From: Mastigias papua
Lineage: Eukaryota; Cnidaria; Scyphozoa; Rhizostomeae; Mastigiidae
DNA length: 64,000 nt
Assembly: GCA_964019165.1 (NCBI GenBank)
Contig: OZ025271.1
Location: 9,681,775-9,745,774 of the forward strand
Direction of reading: 5' to 3'
Made by a program: the position numbers and the translations under genes. Shown here one piece after another: positions 46,305 to 58,422 of this stretch (positions within the stretch are counted from its first letter, which is position 1; each line of letters begins with the position of its first letter). The notes beneath the pieces are model-generated. The model made no database searches and was not told the DNA's origin. It worked only from the letters and a program-made list of their open reading frames with translations.

Positions 46305-49300
46305 TACATGCATGAGACATGAAATATTTGTATATGCAGAAAGTATCTTACGGAAATATCGAGCGGAGATCTCAATTTTCTAAGAGACTCCATGATTTAA
46401 CTATATCTTGTGAATTTACATCAATTAGAAAATTGGCTATAAATGTTCCTCAAAAGTTTTTCGACATGCTATATTCAGTCTTCCATTCCTTTTTCAAACC
46501 TGACGTCACCTATTTCACGGGTTTTCTTGCTTATCATGGTGCTCATAGTCTCGACATCATAAGTTTGGCTAGCCTAAAGTTTCTCCCTATTCTGATTTTA
46601 AGCCATGCCAGCCAGTTGGGGTCAGTGAACCGCATAAAGGAAAAAACCAAGTCAGTAAATTGACTTCACTAACATCATTAATTGGGAATAGCATCAAACC
46701 TCTTTTCCTGACGTAAAGATTTATCTACATAAAGCTTTATATTGTGTTATCTTGATTAAAGCTCCCTTCGTCTTTCTGCATAATCTTCACTTGCTCTCTG
46801 GAGTTGTAATCTACGTCAGTTGCCATAAAATTACGATTTGGCAGGATCCATATAGAATTGAGTTTGATCACTCCAATAATGCTAATTCTGGCTCTTAATA
46901 CTTGTTATTATCAATAGACATTAGATGTCAAGCTTAATTACGTCATTAATATAAGTAAATTATATAGCTGTTTCTTATAAATTGTGCTCAACATGCTAAG
47001 TTAAGTTCTATTAAAATTAATTATATAAATTATTTACATAGTTGTTATGAAGATAACGAACTATGATGCAAATAGAATAGGCAAAACTTCTAAAAAGCAA
47101 ATTTGGATCGTACGATGGCCATCACCTGATAATGTGCGATAAAATATCATTTTAGAAAGGGTATTACTATGGTTCCTATACACATAAGATCGCTAGTAAA
47201 TTTGATAAAATACAGAACTATGCGCCAAGGGGCATCAAAATAAAACGGAAACCTTCCTGAAATTTTCTCAAAGTTAAGTAAACAATTTAGATGAATGGAA
47301 AATAGACTATTTAGAAAGATAGGTTATTGTGGTTGACATTAGATAAAAGCGAGATCAAGAGAAACTTAAATGAAATGTTGTAGCAATTAATAACATGACA
47401 CTAATTGGATCCCTAACTCTATTTACTTGCAGTTTCGTCTCTATTTCTTTTGTAGATTCTTCTGCGCAACTGTATCCATAATTTCTTCTAGATTCCATCT
47501 CGTGTGGGCTTGTTTCGTTCACTTTTGTCAGTTTAAGTTTAAAATCTGGTGGATACAGAGAGGGAGACCTGGGGGCCATGGCCCCCAAACAATGAAAATT
47601 CATCATTTGAAGTATAATTTTCATAATATACAATATAGAGTATGATATGCTAACGTTATCAAATACAGTTTCGCTTTCATAACATATGATACCAGGCATA
47701 TAGACAACTTCATTTAGAGCAGTTTTGCATTTACCTAAGAAGGAGAATGTAGCCTTCTACATCGATCTAGCAATTCTTACCGTATTGTAAACTGCCAATT
47801 AGTACCTATCGTTCAATGGGAATTAGCCTTGAATTGCCAATGGCATCTATATCGAAAAGGAACCACGCTAAATCACGGATTTATGGAGGTTAATATTATA
47901 TCGCCTAGTGGGACATAGGGCTTTCTACTTTGCTAGTGAAGTTTAGTACCACAAGGGGTCGTCTTAGTGTACAAAGAAACATTAAAAGTAGGCCTAATTT
48001 GCCTGTGAAGCAATTCAAAATTAAAGCTCAAAACCATCACTAAAAGGGCTATCACAATATGGAATATAATCTGCAAAGCACTTTTGGACAATTTCATTTC
48101 TTCAAATGACTCATTGGCCTATGCTTAAATGCTTGTTATCCAGTCCTTCATAGAAGAATCTTTGTGCAATGGAGCTAATATCTTTTGAGTCTAGTAATGT
48201 CTTTAGATTCAGTCTGCAGATTGCTTAAGGAAAAGAAACCAGCGTCTCAAGCAGATGAATATTAATGACTACCTTTTTGAGGGAATGCTTTGTATAAATA
48301 CTCTATTTGATGGGTCAAAGACTTATTTGTTAAAGTGATGAAAACGTCTTTTATATTTGAGCTCCACCACACTCAGAAACCACAATTTTCTATAAAGCGG
48401 ACACTTCTTTACAGTGGACACTTCTTCAAAGTCCCGAGGGCGTCCGCTTTGGATGATGTTGACTATAGTTTGATTAAAGCTTAGCACTATCAGCCCCTTA
48501 GTAACTCTTTAATCTTAACTGCACAGTTAGTGGTATAAACCTTTTATGCATCCAATGTTGTTCAAGACACTATGGACACTTGAAGTTTCTTCTGAAACCC
48601 GACAATCATTCACTTGCTACAAGGTGTACACACAACTCTTGCCACTTTGGATTCATACTTCTGAATTTCTCGCCATGATAAAATTACTCTAAGCTTATAA
48701 GTCACTTTAGGATTCTGTTGTTAGTATCAAAGGTTCATTAGATTTTATTGATCTTCTACATGCAGCTCCCAATTACAATTGTTCCATAACGCAAAGTAAT
48801 TGTACTCTTAAAGAATGCTATTGAATATTGTGATGGTGTGGTGGCAGATTACTTATCTCCATCTATGTATTGAATATAAACCAGATAGCATCTTATACAC
48901 AACACATTATACAAGTTGGAATATTTTGTTTTCTAATTGATCACATTTTAATATCGAGCAACATAGACATAAAATTAAATCTAGAAAATGGTATTAACAT
49001 TGTAGGAAGTAGAGATATTAAGTGTAACAAATAGAGCTGACTATAATGTATATGAAATGATTCTTAATATTCCAAGATTCATACGTAAGCCAGAAGGACA
49101 GAAAAATAACTGTATAGAACAATGGTTCAAATAACGGTAATAGAGCTATCTCAATAATACAGTTTGCAAACAACATTTTCGGGAAACATGCAACGTAGAT
49201 TTTTACCTATTAACGTACCATTTGCATGCAACAGAAATCCCCATTAGTTCAATATATTCTATAGATTTACATTATTCCGTTGTGTTCTAGTTCTTCGAAT

Positions 49301-49424
49301 TATTTGCTTTAGGCCATTATATGTCTATGTGAAATCATACTTAGCTCCGTCTTTATTCTTATTTAGATTCCATCTAGATCAGTTGCTAGAGAGGCATTCC
49401 ACTATGTGATGAAATTATGGGACA
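46305..49424. other. No gene recognised
   Basis: A 114-codon plus-strand frame at 46319-46663 has no recognisable motif. At 48390-48452 the string GCGGACACTTC...GTCCGCTT forms a short hairpin of a type seen at the ends of widespread animal repeats. Near 47565 a GGGGGCCATGGCCCC string recurs from 2245. The rest is AT-rich and unassigned. Confidence 0.35.
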
Positions 49425-49498
49425 CTGCTAAACAGCACACAATCTCATCTCAACAAATTTAAAAGTACAGCTGTTTTGAAGTCGACTTTTGATGAGAG
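49425..49498 (+). pseudogene. Exon-like segment A, similar to 51077-51162
   Basis: This segment aligns without gaps to segment B 1664 bp downstream. Both end at GATGAGAG followed by a GTGAGT donor and share similar downstream sequence for some 60 bp. The encoded strings are KSTAVLKSTFDE here and KSTVFLKSAFDE in B. Here the position matching the acceptor AG of B reads GA, and a stop lies just upstream in frame, so A looks like a decayed duplicate. Confidence 0.35.
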
Positions 49499-49639
49499 GT
49501 GAGTATTAAAATGTGAATTAAGTCATTCCATGGCTTTGTTATTGATTCTCTTGTATTATTAAATTATGTCTGCTTATGCATTGATTACATAAGTCTACGT
49601 GTTGATGTACGTTGTACATTCATATGGAGTACCATCTAA

Positions 49640-49901
49640 ACTAAAAATGAGTCCCATGTGCGATTCCGTACGTTAGGAGAGTGCTTGTTAGAGGGACACT
49701 TATCCTGAGCCGTCGGCATAGTGAGGTAGAGTTGCAAGTTCCTTTCTTCGCCGTCTTTAACTTTCCCAGTGTTGCCGCCATGTGCCCGTTTGCTGCTAGG
49801 TGGACAGTGAGCGAGCATAGCAACTATGATCCAAGGGTTCGACTGGAACCATCAATGTTCTGTTTAGCAGTCAAACATTCTACCCACTTGGCCACTCGCC
49901 C
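49640..49901 (-). mobile_element. tRNA-derived SINE-like element
   Basis: On the minus strand the head (49901 to about 49832) reads GGCGAGTGGCCAAGTGGG, which contains a good A box (TGGCCAAGTGG). GGTTCCAGTCGAACC lies 44 bases on, at the spacing expected for a B box, though its match is poor. Between them GACTGCTAA resembles the anticodon arm of tRNA-Ser(GCU). A non-tRNA body follows to about 49640. A single copy cannot establish the family or its 3' end. Confidence 0.45.
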
Positions 49902-49906
49902 ATGCA

Positions 49907-51076
49907 TGGAGTAATGTCTTGTTGAAAAAGCATTGCATTACATGAAATTCATGGTTGTCTTATTGATAATTAGAAATATACTTTTCACATATTTTTTATT
50001 TGCTGCAGATCCATGCTACTCTGAAATTGTACAATATTCCAAATAACCACACTTAAATCACTTTTCAAGTGTACCTTCATCCAATGGATATCCATCTTTC
50101 TATGCATAACCAACACTTTCTATATGACAATAGTTGGCTGCTTTGTGCACATGTTGTTCCAGCCCATAAACATCCATATTCATATATACATTTAAAACAG
50201 TCTACTGCTTCACGTTTTGAAGTATATCCAAATGTCCTTTCTTCCAAGAGACATCCATTTTCATGAGGATATTTTGGACATTGTCAGTCTTGGTATTCTA
50301 TCGCATATGCAGATATCAAATAGTCCCAGAGACGCCCAGATTCATGGCCCTTTCAGGAAATTCTTGTTCTTTGAATTCTGCAACATTTGCACATGTCCAT
50401 TTGTCCACCATTAGACACCCACCTTCATGAGCATATTTTTTAGCTTCCTGCATCTCCTTATTCTGCAGCCTACATAAACGTCAAATCGTCCTACAGACAA
50501 AACATGTTTATGACCAAATTTAAAACTCACAAACCCACTTTTCCTATTGGTTCGCGTATATATGAAGATTAGTCAAACAATCTAACTCACATGACAGCAC
50601 ATGAAAATGACCATACATCCTAAAGACAACCATTTTATATGTATTATTGATACATTTATCAATGATAACGTAATTACAAAATAATCTATATCAGCAAATT
50701 TTTCTACTAAAATTTTAAAGCCATTATTGGTAAATTGTGCTATTTTCATGCACATTGATACATTATTATGTTTTCTGAGGTTGTTTTAAGTATCAATATT
50801 TATAAGCATACTATTGGCAGTTTAAAGGATTATTAATGCTGTCCGTACAAGTTCAACATCATTGCTTGGGCAGCTGTGTTCAAGTTCATATTTTATGCAG
50901 TCTGAATGTCCATTGACAGTTGTCCATAAACTCAAATTATTCTTTTGTGCCTTGTCCTCCAGACATTTGCCATTATTTCTGAGATGTCTATATCATATAA
51001 ACCTCACCCAAAATTTATTCGTTTTGAGATTTCATCGAGATCGGCTACATTTTATTCTGTTCAATATCTATGTCAG
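49907..51076. other. No gene recognised upstream of exon-like segment B
   Basis: AT-rich DNA in which strings such as GACATCCATTTTCATGA and ATGGATATCCATC recur loosely between 50080 and 50430. No supported coding signal. Confidence 0.3.
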
Positions 51077-51162
51077 AATGCCGTTGTGCCTCTAACCAGC
51101 ATGCAATATCATCTTGATAACATTAAAAGTACAGTTTTTTTGAAGTCGGCATTTGATGAGAG
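51077..51162 (+). CDS. Candidate internal exon (segment B)
   Basis: A pyrimidine-rich tract and CAG acceptor precede 51077. The 86-nt segment is open in phase 0 (NAVVPLTSMQYHLDNIKSTV and onward to SAFDE) and ends at a GTGAGT donor at 51163. Similarity with segment A extends into the intron, so a genomic stretch was duplicated, not only the exon. I do not recognise the protein. It could belong to a host gene extending beyond what I can assemble, or to an unidentified repeat. Confidence 0.3.
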
Positions 51163-51324
51163 GTGAGTATTCAGATGTGACTTAACTCATTGCATGGCCT
51201 TGTGATGGATTCCTTTGTATTAATTGCCTATTTCTTCATGTTTTACCTACTCTTTTCTTCACTTCCATAGTCTGCTAAGACCATAGAAGCACTGCTGAGT
51301 CCTCAACTCTTCTTTTTCAATAAT

Positions 51325-52045
51325 TTCTATCCTGAGCTGCTCTAACTGCCTCTATTGCTGCTAATTCAATGTAGTCTTTACTGTTTGTATCCATGATACT
51401 CTTGGTCTGCCCCTAGCCCTCTTTCCTGGTGCACTGCCATGCATTATATTGTTGGCAAAATGAAGGGTGTCATTGTGCTTTGTCACGTTCCCACACCATT
51501 TAAGCTGTCGTTTCCTAATTATCGATAACAGCATCTCTACTTATCCAATCATTTTTTTGAGCTCCGCTTTTATTGAATCATTGGTTCTTTGAGCTGTATA
51601 TGGGAATCACAACAATTTTCTATTGCATGTCATTTTAAATACATTTATCCCTTTTTGCAATGCTGCATCGATTGTCCATGTCTCACATCCATATCGCTGT
51701 TAGGAGCCTGTATTTAGTTTTGATGGAAATGTTAGAATTTTGCGATATACTATTGAAGTTCATTAAAGATGATGTTGCCATTGCTAATCGACTGCGAACG
51801 TCCTCAGAACATTTTCCATCTGCTGTTATCTTACTGCCTAAATACTTGAATGATACTGCTGTCTCAAGATCTGTACCTTTTATTGGATGGTTTGAGCTAG
51901 TGTCTTTCTCTCTTTTCCAACTATCAGTATTTTGCTCATTTCTGCATTTATTTCTCTCCCATATTTCCTTTATGTTATGTCTAATAGTGAAGTTAGTTCT
52001 TGAAGATCTTCTTCATTGCTGCAGTCAATTGGAGATGTGTACAAC
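51325..52045 (-). pseudogene. LINE reverse-transcriptase C-terminal remnant
   Basis: Read on the minus strand in shifting frames, it shows YLGSKITADGKCSEDVRSRL, then LLSIIRKRQLKWCGNV, then GKRARGRPRVSWIQTVKDY and EAVRAAQDR. This order is the established C-terminal region of endonuclease/reverse-transcriptase LINE proteins of the RTE/CR1 kind. Multiple stops and frame changes make it a pseudogene. The 5' part with the catalytic box is not in the window. Confidence 0.75.
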
Positions 52046-54705
52046 TGCCGATGTGCTGTTGAAACGTCAATGACCTGTTTTGTTTTTATATAATGTTTTA
52101 TGGCAATATGTGCTAAGCGTGCTTTTTATGTAACCTAGTTTTGTTTGAAAGGAAGAATAATCATGAGCTTGATCATCTACTCTATCTGTGATTTAAACTA
52201 TCTTTAAATAAGTCTCCAAGCTGTTCAAGCTAGCATTTTCTGAATGTAAACAAACTCTAGACTTCCCAGAAGCCTACCTTGCAAAATATTGCTTTCTTGT
52301 CGAAGAAGGATCATATTCTACAACCTTAGCAAATGAAACACAATACAATATATTGATAGCATTGTATCAAAAGTGTCTAATTTGGTAGTTTAAATTTAAT
52401 GCAATGTTTTATTTCAGCACATCAAATTTAACCTGAAACGCTCCACCCTCCCCCCCTCCTCTTCAACGATGAAAACAAAGAAACCATTGTAGCAATTTCA
52501 TTTTTAGTTACCTCATGCTCCATTCCACTCATTCATTCATTGCGTGTTTTTCTACAGTTCATTGTTATCATTTCCTCTCTACTAACATCACACTAAAATC
52601 CCAATGCATCATAACACCTTGCTCTTTGTTCAGGTCTAATTTCACACACTAGTTTTTCTTCAACACATTGCCGAACTTTACCTAGCCCTTCCTTTCCAAC
52701 AGAGATTTTATTTGCTTGATCTTTACAGGTAATTTCGGGGAGCAAATGTATATACCAAATCATAATTTATACATAGTCAGTTGATTTCAATTGCGGTGAA
52801 GATTACACGCACAAATACGACTTACTGTCTACCAGCCTGCAACGTACATTGGTTTAAAGTAAAGAGAAGTACAGCGGTGAGATCGTTCTTTTAATTATAA
52901 TAAGAACTTTAAGTATCAGTTATAAAAAAATTCAAAAACACTACAATCAAGAATTGCTTAACCATTTTGATTGGAATTGCAAATGACAGGATTGTATTTT
53001 CATACAAGGAAGATAACACTTCAGTTATAATAAACTTTACCATCAGGGTCACTGCCGGATAATCGACGGACGGTTAATCGAGCTACGGTTAATCGGGCAG
53101 TATTGTATAAGTTTCTTTGGTTATGATTAATGAAATAAGGAAACAGTTATTTGTGTGAAGCCTCTATTTGCGGATAATTCCAATCTCGTAAACGAGGTAG
53201 ACGTATTGCAAGATGGCGTCTGAAAATGTTACCTTGTGCAATCAAAACAATCTCCACAGAGTTGTAATTATTACTGTAAATAGCCAAGTCATTGAAGTAG
53301 ATAGGCAATGGAGAACATTAGTTTGTGTGTACTCATGGCTACTCAACGGGTCTTGCAATATTTAAACATGCTATCATATTGTGCCGGTCATCAGGCCCGT
53401 TTGCAAGTGAAGGAAAAAGTCACATCTTGTATGTAAACCAGGTTAGTAAATTCAGCACATATACAACGAAAGACACCAACACATGTTACCCCTTCCTTGT
53501 ATGTAGGGATTTTGTTTCTGTGCGTGTAGCAAAATGAAATAACACGTTTAGTTTTAAGTTACACGGTAGTTGTTTACATTTGCATTGAAACTTTAGTTAT
53601 TTACTCATAGTTGACTGCACGCTTAACTAACCCTATATAACTTTATGTGTAGAAAAGCAGTCAGTTTTTTATTGTTGTTAGGAAATGCGGGATCATTTTG
53701 AAATGTTTGTTTTTGAATTCGTGGTTGTATAGATTTTTCTTTGACTAGGGATATGTTCATTCGACTGTAAGGAAAGGTTAATGTATTACCGTTAATGTAT
53801 TTCGTAAGTCTTGATTAACGCAACATAATAATTTGGTGACTTTTCAGTTAAGCGGCTTTTTCAAACCTGTGTTGGAACACTAGATTGCATATAATTATCT
53901 CAGGAGATTAGCATTCTCAAATGAAAAGAGATATTTAAGAAATCAACCCTAGAAAATGCAATCTTTGCATGTTTGGAAAACTAACAGTCAAATTGTTGCC
54001 CCTTGGCACGAACCATGGTTGGGCCTCAATTGGGAGGAGGGGGGGGGCAACATGAAGCAAGTGAAAGCAGCTACCTTAACTAAATTGAAAAGGTCTGTTG
54101 GCACATAGCTATCAGAAATTATTTGTAAGCAACTTGCACAGTTGAGCATTTTCCTTCAAGCATCCTTCAACCTGGTTCACTGCTCAGCCTTTCCACTTTT
54201 GCAATGCTGCATGGTTGTTGCCTTTGACATCTGTTAATTGCAGATCAACAGGTCATGTAAATTGCAGGTCAGACTGGCAGTTACTTGTATTTTTATGAGA
54301 AGGCCATGCAGTTCAATCTATGTCATATGGCAGCTAAGCTAGAAGCCATCAATAAAGTTATTAATGAATCTGAATACATTATGGGATGATAAAGCAATAA
54401 CTTGGGCAAGCAGTGATGATGCATGTCAATATCAATATGGAATGAGCAAACTGTCATGTGCTTACTTTGCAACTAGCTTAGCATTTTGTGTTTTGAAAGA
54501 ATTTTCTAGGAAGCATCTCAGATAATAGTTCATTGCAATTAAAGTCAGGTATATTGAACTTTCACACTTGTGTGTAAAGCACATTTTGAAATTGACTGTA
54601 TTTTGCAATGTTTCTAGGATACATTGTGTTGTATCAGCATTTCAATCACCCCTAGACTTGAAACAGTTGCCAAAAAACATGGGGATTAATTTCCAAGGTA
54701 AAAAT
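52046..54705. other. No recognised gene; possible first exon within
   Basis: Mostly AT-rich unassigned DNA. At 53052-53102 a 50-bp imperfect palindrome runs from CTGCCGGATAATCG to GTTAATCGGGCAG and resembles the ends of a mariner-type element. A G run lies near 54038. Confidence 0.3.
53213..53365 (+). CDS. Possible first exon or short frame starting AAGATGGCG
   Basis: An AAGATGGCG start, a context often seen at animal start codons, opens a 50-codon frame (MASENVTLCNQNN at its start) to TAA at 53363-53365. A GTAAAT lies in the frame at about codon 21 and GTTAGT lies past its end, so splicing is possible. There is no similarity I recognise; chance is a real alternative. Confidence 0.18.
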   Translation: MASENVTLCNQNNLHRVVIITVNSQVIEVDRQWRTLVCVYSWLLNGSCNI

Positions 54706-54818
54706 AATATAGCAAAAAAAGTGGGAACATTGTTATAGCATACTCAAAGCTTTTCTTTTCCGACAGGAAAAGCTTTCAGTATGCTAAAACAATGTTCCCA
54801 CTTTTTAATGCTATAATG
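54706..54818. repeat. Hairpin of about 110 bp
   Basis: AAAGTGGGAACATTGTT...AAAGCTTTTC pairs with GAAAAGCTTT...AACAATGTTCCCACTTT across a short loop near 54758-54770. The arms are about 45 bases with a few mismatches (such as C/G opposite the GCATACT end). It could be a tiny foldback element or a precursor-like hairpin; the sequence alone cannot tell. Confidence 0.65.
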
Positions 54819-55949
54819 AGGTTCTGTAGTACCAACAGACTTTTCACATAAAGATAATAGCATATTTAATAGCAGTGTCTGACACTATCTTCATCATCTC
54901 CACAATTTCTTGGAATAACTTAATCAAAACCAACAAAAGCAGTAATGTAATATTGAGCTCCTATATAAAATCTTTCTAAACAATATGAATACAACCTTTT
55001 ATGACTGGTTTCTACAACATATGTTTAATAAATAACATAAGTGATCAGGATTACTCCAACTCCCCTACATGTCATAATCCCCTAATGGCCAATATTTATA
55101 AGTGTATGTGTGCCTCTCCATTTCTCCTTTCCAGTAGTTCTTCTCTCTGTATTTAGTCAAGTCCTGATTTACACTGTTTTCTCAGCGTTCTATTCCCTCT
55201 CTTGACAATCAGTTAGTACTAGCAAACTGTGTGGAATTGAAAAGCAACAAAATACAGCAGGTGGATGCAAGCCTTTCCCACAGCCTTGGCCACTTAAAAC
55301 CTTCCAAGTTACTGTCTGTTGTGTGCTTTGAACTGCATTTTACTTGACCTAGTCACCTTCATGTACAGTTGCTAACTTGCCTTGGGTTATTCTTGAGGCA
55401 TAAAAATTGCTAAGTTAATCAAATAACTATTCTTATTTCCTTTTTTGGATAATGCAACAGGCCTTTCATCCAAAGTATGGGATTGAGTCCATATGATTTC
55501 AGATGATGTAGAATGGGGGAGGGGGTAGATCACAATACTGATGTTCGAAATGCAATTCATATATTGTCTTTCAAATTCTTCGTAAGATATTTGCTCATTT
55601 TATGTACTCTTAGGTATCAATTCTGCAGTTCCAAATTCTTACTTTTTAATTTTCTTTTTAGAGTTTCTTTTCCTCCTTCTGAGAAGTACATATCAATAAC
55701 AATGAGTGATTTTATGTGTTTTTTTGCAAACCCAAGACAAACTTTAATCTTAGTACTCACCTGCCCACAAATAGACATTTTTTTTCCTTTCTCAACTTGT
55801 CTATCTGAGGAATTAATATCAACCAGCTTTATTTTTACTTGGACACAACTATATTATTTTATGAGCATCAGCCTGGTTTTCAACTCATACTCCTTGTTTC
55901 TACAGCCCTTATGGTTAGCACCAATAATTTATGCCAGAAAATAGATAAA
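54819..55949. other. No gene recognised
   Basis: AT-rich. A 143-codon plus-strand frame (55513-55944) is dominated by Phe, Leu and Ser from T-rich DNA and shows no motif; I consider it chance. Confidence 0.35.
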
Positions 55950-56330
55950 GGAAATTACACTAGTCTAATTTTAATTGACTTGAAGAAGGGTTTCAACACA
56001 GTTGATCTGAAAATCCTACTCAAAAATGCAAATGTATATAGTAACTTGTGTGGAACATGACATAATTGAATAACAGTAAGGAAGTTTGCAAGGTAAATGG
56101 CACTCCCTCTCATCCAAAAGAACCATTTTATAGAATTACTGTAAGCTATTGTCTTGACCCACATTCATTCTTTATGTCCCACAATGAGTTGCCTTTTTCT
56201 TTGTAGAAATCTAAGGTCATCATGTATGCCAATGATACTCCCCTTTTCCTCTCCTCAGAATACTGTAATGAACTACAATTCCCCTAAACTAAAATTAATT
56301 GAAGCTGCATGTTACAAGATTTGCTTCATA
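55950..56330 (+). pseudogene. LINE reverse-transcriptase remnant, tandem copy 1
   Basis: Fragments in order: LILIDLKKGFNTVDLKILL (the LDLKKAFDTVDH-type motif of LINE reverse transcriptases), a CKVNGTPSHPK region, and MYANDTPLFLSSE, the catalytic YADD box with Asp replaced by Asn. Frames shift between them. It is a dead fragment. Confidence 0.7.
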
Positions 56331-56375
56331 GTTAATCTTCCCATTGTGTCTATTTGTCTTGTGTATTGTAAACAG

Positions 56376-56735
56376 TCTTTAACAGCCTTTTGCAGGGTTT
56401 CAATAAAGTTGATCTGGAAACCTCACTCAATAATGCAAATTTATAGAGTGACTTAAGTAGGACATGTTCATAACATACTTGGATAACAGTAAGCAGTTTT
56501 GCAGGGTAAATGTCTCTCCCTCTTATGTGAAAGAAACAATTTATTGAGTTCCTGTGGACTATTACCTTTGTCATATTCATTCTTTCTGTACCACAATGAT
56601 TTGCCTCTTTCTTTGCAGAAATCCAGTGTCAACATGTATGCCAATGATACAGCCTTTTCCCTCTCTTCAGAATAGTTTAATGAACTACAATTCCCCAAAA
56701 CATAAATCAATTGAAGCTGCAGGTTTGGCTTCATT
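56376..56735 (+). pseudogene. LINE reverse-transcriptase remnant, tandem copy 2
   Basis: Diverged repeat of 55950-56330 in the same orientation: a broken GFNKVDLETSL, a CRVNVSPSYVK-like piece and MYANDTAFSLSSE. It shares the Asn in place of the first catalytic Asp with copy 1, so that change predates the local duplication or was already in the parent. Confidence 0.7.
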
Positions 56736-57218
56736 TATATAAGTTTTCATTGAATGTTGTGAGGCTACAGCCACTTATTATAGTCTCTGCTACAACCATC
56801 TGTAAGAATGAAAGCCACTGTGAAAGCCAGCGGTTAGTTATCTCAACTAAGACAAACATCATAGTTAGCAGCTGATTTTTTTTATCATAGTTAGTTAAGA
56901 TTTTGCATTTCTTTTGATCACATGAGAGTGAAATGCTTTCATTATCAGATATCAGATGCTGGTACCTACTAAGTAGTAACTGTGGAGGAAAAGACTAGCT
57001 TGCCTAAGAAATTGGAGCATTGGTTGTACTCAGTGTAAATGAGGCTGTGCCCTAAAAGGCTCTTGATTAAGCATGAGTGCCTAAAGTATGGTTGGTTTTA
57101 GAGCATGATTTATTGATCACCAGGAGTTGAAGTTGTATTTTAATAAAATCCTTTCTTTCCATCACAAGCAAAAGACTTCCCTAAATTTCAATTCAAATCA
57201 TCATCAAGCTAATCCTTT

Positions 57219-57418
57219 NNNNNNNNNNNNNNNNNNNNNNNNNNNNNNNNNNNNNNNNNNNNNNNNNNNNNNNNNNNNNNNNNNNNNNNNNNNNNNNNNN
57301 NNNNNNNNNNNNNNNNNNNNNNNNNNNNNNNNNNNNNNNNNNNNNNNNNNNNNNNNNNNNNNNNNNNNNNNNNNNNNNNNNNNNNNNNNNNNNNNNNNNN
57401 NNNNNNNNNNNNNNNNNN
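57219..57418. other. Assembly gap (200 N)
   Basis: Exactly 200 N, a conventional scaffold gap length; the true distance is unknown. Confidence 0.99.
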
Positions 57419-57570
57419 TTGTTGTTGTTAAATCGAATCGACTCGAATCGTTCTTGTAACTAGGTATATTTCGAATATCATTTAACGATATCTTGTATTT
57501 AGCCTGACGATTGGAAACATGAAACTTAAAGTTGCTACAGCGCGTTTTTGATCAATATTTTATTCTTAAA

Positions 57571-57595
57571 TATATATATATATATATATATATAT
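57571..57595. repeat. TA microsatellite
   Basis: Uninterrupted TA repeats directly left of the palindrome. Confidence 0.95.
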
Positions 57596-57717
57596 AGAAC
57601 AAACCACAAATATACTATCCTTTAAGTAAACGTTTCGATCAGAATCTTCATCTGTACTGATGAAGATTCTGATCGAAACGTTTACTTAAAGGATAGTATA
57701 TTTGTGGTTTATTCTAT
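57595..57717. repeat. Near-perfect palindrome made of two head-to-head Penelope-like termini
   Basis: The left arm (57595-57652) and right arm (57659-57717) are reverse complements with one mismatch and a 6-base centre TGTACT. Reading rightward from the centre: CTGATGAAGATTCTGATC, then GAAACGTTTAC, the same layout as the motif at 44563-44535 and like the core of hammerhead ribozymes in Penelope-like elements. TA tracts lie on both sides. Confidence 0.85.
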
Positions 57718-57760
57718 TTATGTAATTTATATACGTTGTGGATGCGGCTTAAGTTTAGTT

Positions 57761-57764
<4 letters not shown>

Positions 57765-57828
<64 letters not shown>

Positions 57829-57844
57829 CATATATATATATATA
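57765..57844. repeat. TA microsatellite, about 80 bp
   Basis: TA repeats interrupted once by TTTACA. Confidence 0.95.
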
Positions 57845-58422
57845 GTAATGCACAAGTAGAAGAGGGCAGAAACTCTTTCAAGAAATAGGCATCAAGTTGA
57901 TCTTTTTGCGCTTTCTCATCAGTGCTAACTAGTTTCGGCCTTAAATATATAAAAAGTTAAAGACCACGCCCTACAAGACTAAGGACACACCCATTATAAA
58001 AATACAGATGCCTCCCAATTCAATGGCAGATGAAATCAATTTTATGTATGTGAGAGTCGTCATTAACTTTTTATGACAGTTTCGTGCGAATATAACTTAT
58101 CACATATTCAAACAGTTAAAAACTCCACCGCAGCTCCCCCACTGCATGGACGTCAGACAGTTGCGCCAAGAGGGGTACATCTCTCCATTTGAATTAATTG
58201 TTCGCTTGACAACAATCTAGTTCGTGAACATTTATGCTGAGGGACTGTAATTAAGTTTTTCTTATTGTTTAACTTCTTACATCAAGCGCTCAACCCTATT
58301 AACAATACTGTCAAACAATTCCTAACTCTAAGACTTTAGGGCAATAGCTATAAAGCCATAGATGCCGTAAATCTTCCAATTTGCTCCCCTCAAATACACC
58401 CCTCCTTCGAACAAGCCCCCTT
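57845..58422. other. Possible Penelope-like terminus, otherwise unassigned
   Basis: On the minus strand, GGCCGAAACTAGTTAGCACT followed by GATGAGAAAGCGC (about 57936-57905) resembles Penelope-like terminal motifs. The rest is unassigned. Confidence 0.25.

Noticed and set aside
46319..46663. 114-codon plus-strand frame
   Set aside because: No motif, splice signal context or repeat relation; chance is sufficient.
55513..55944. 143-codon Phe/Leu-rich frame
   Set aside because: T-rich low-complexity translation without domains, next to LINE debris.
57127..57459. Open frame crossing the N gap
   Set aside because: It is open only because N codons are not stops.
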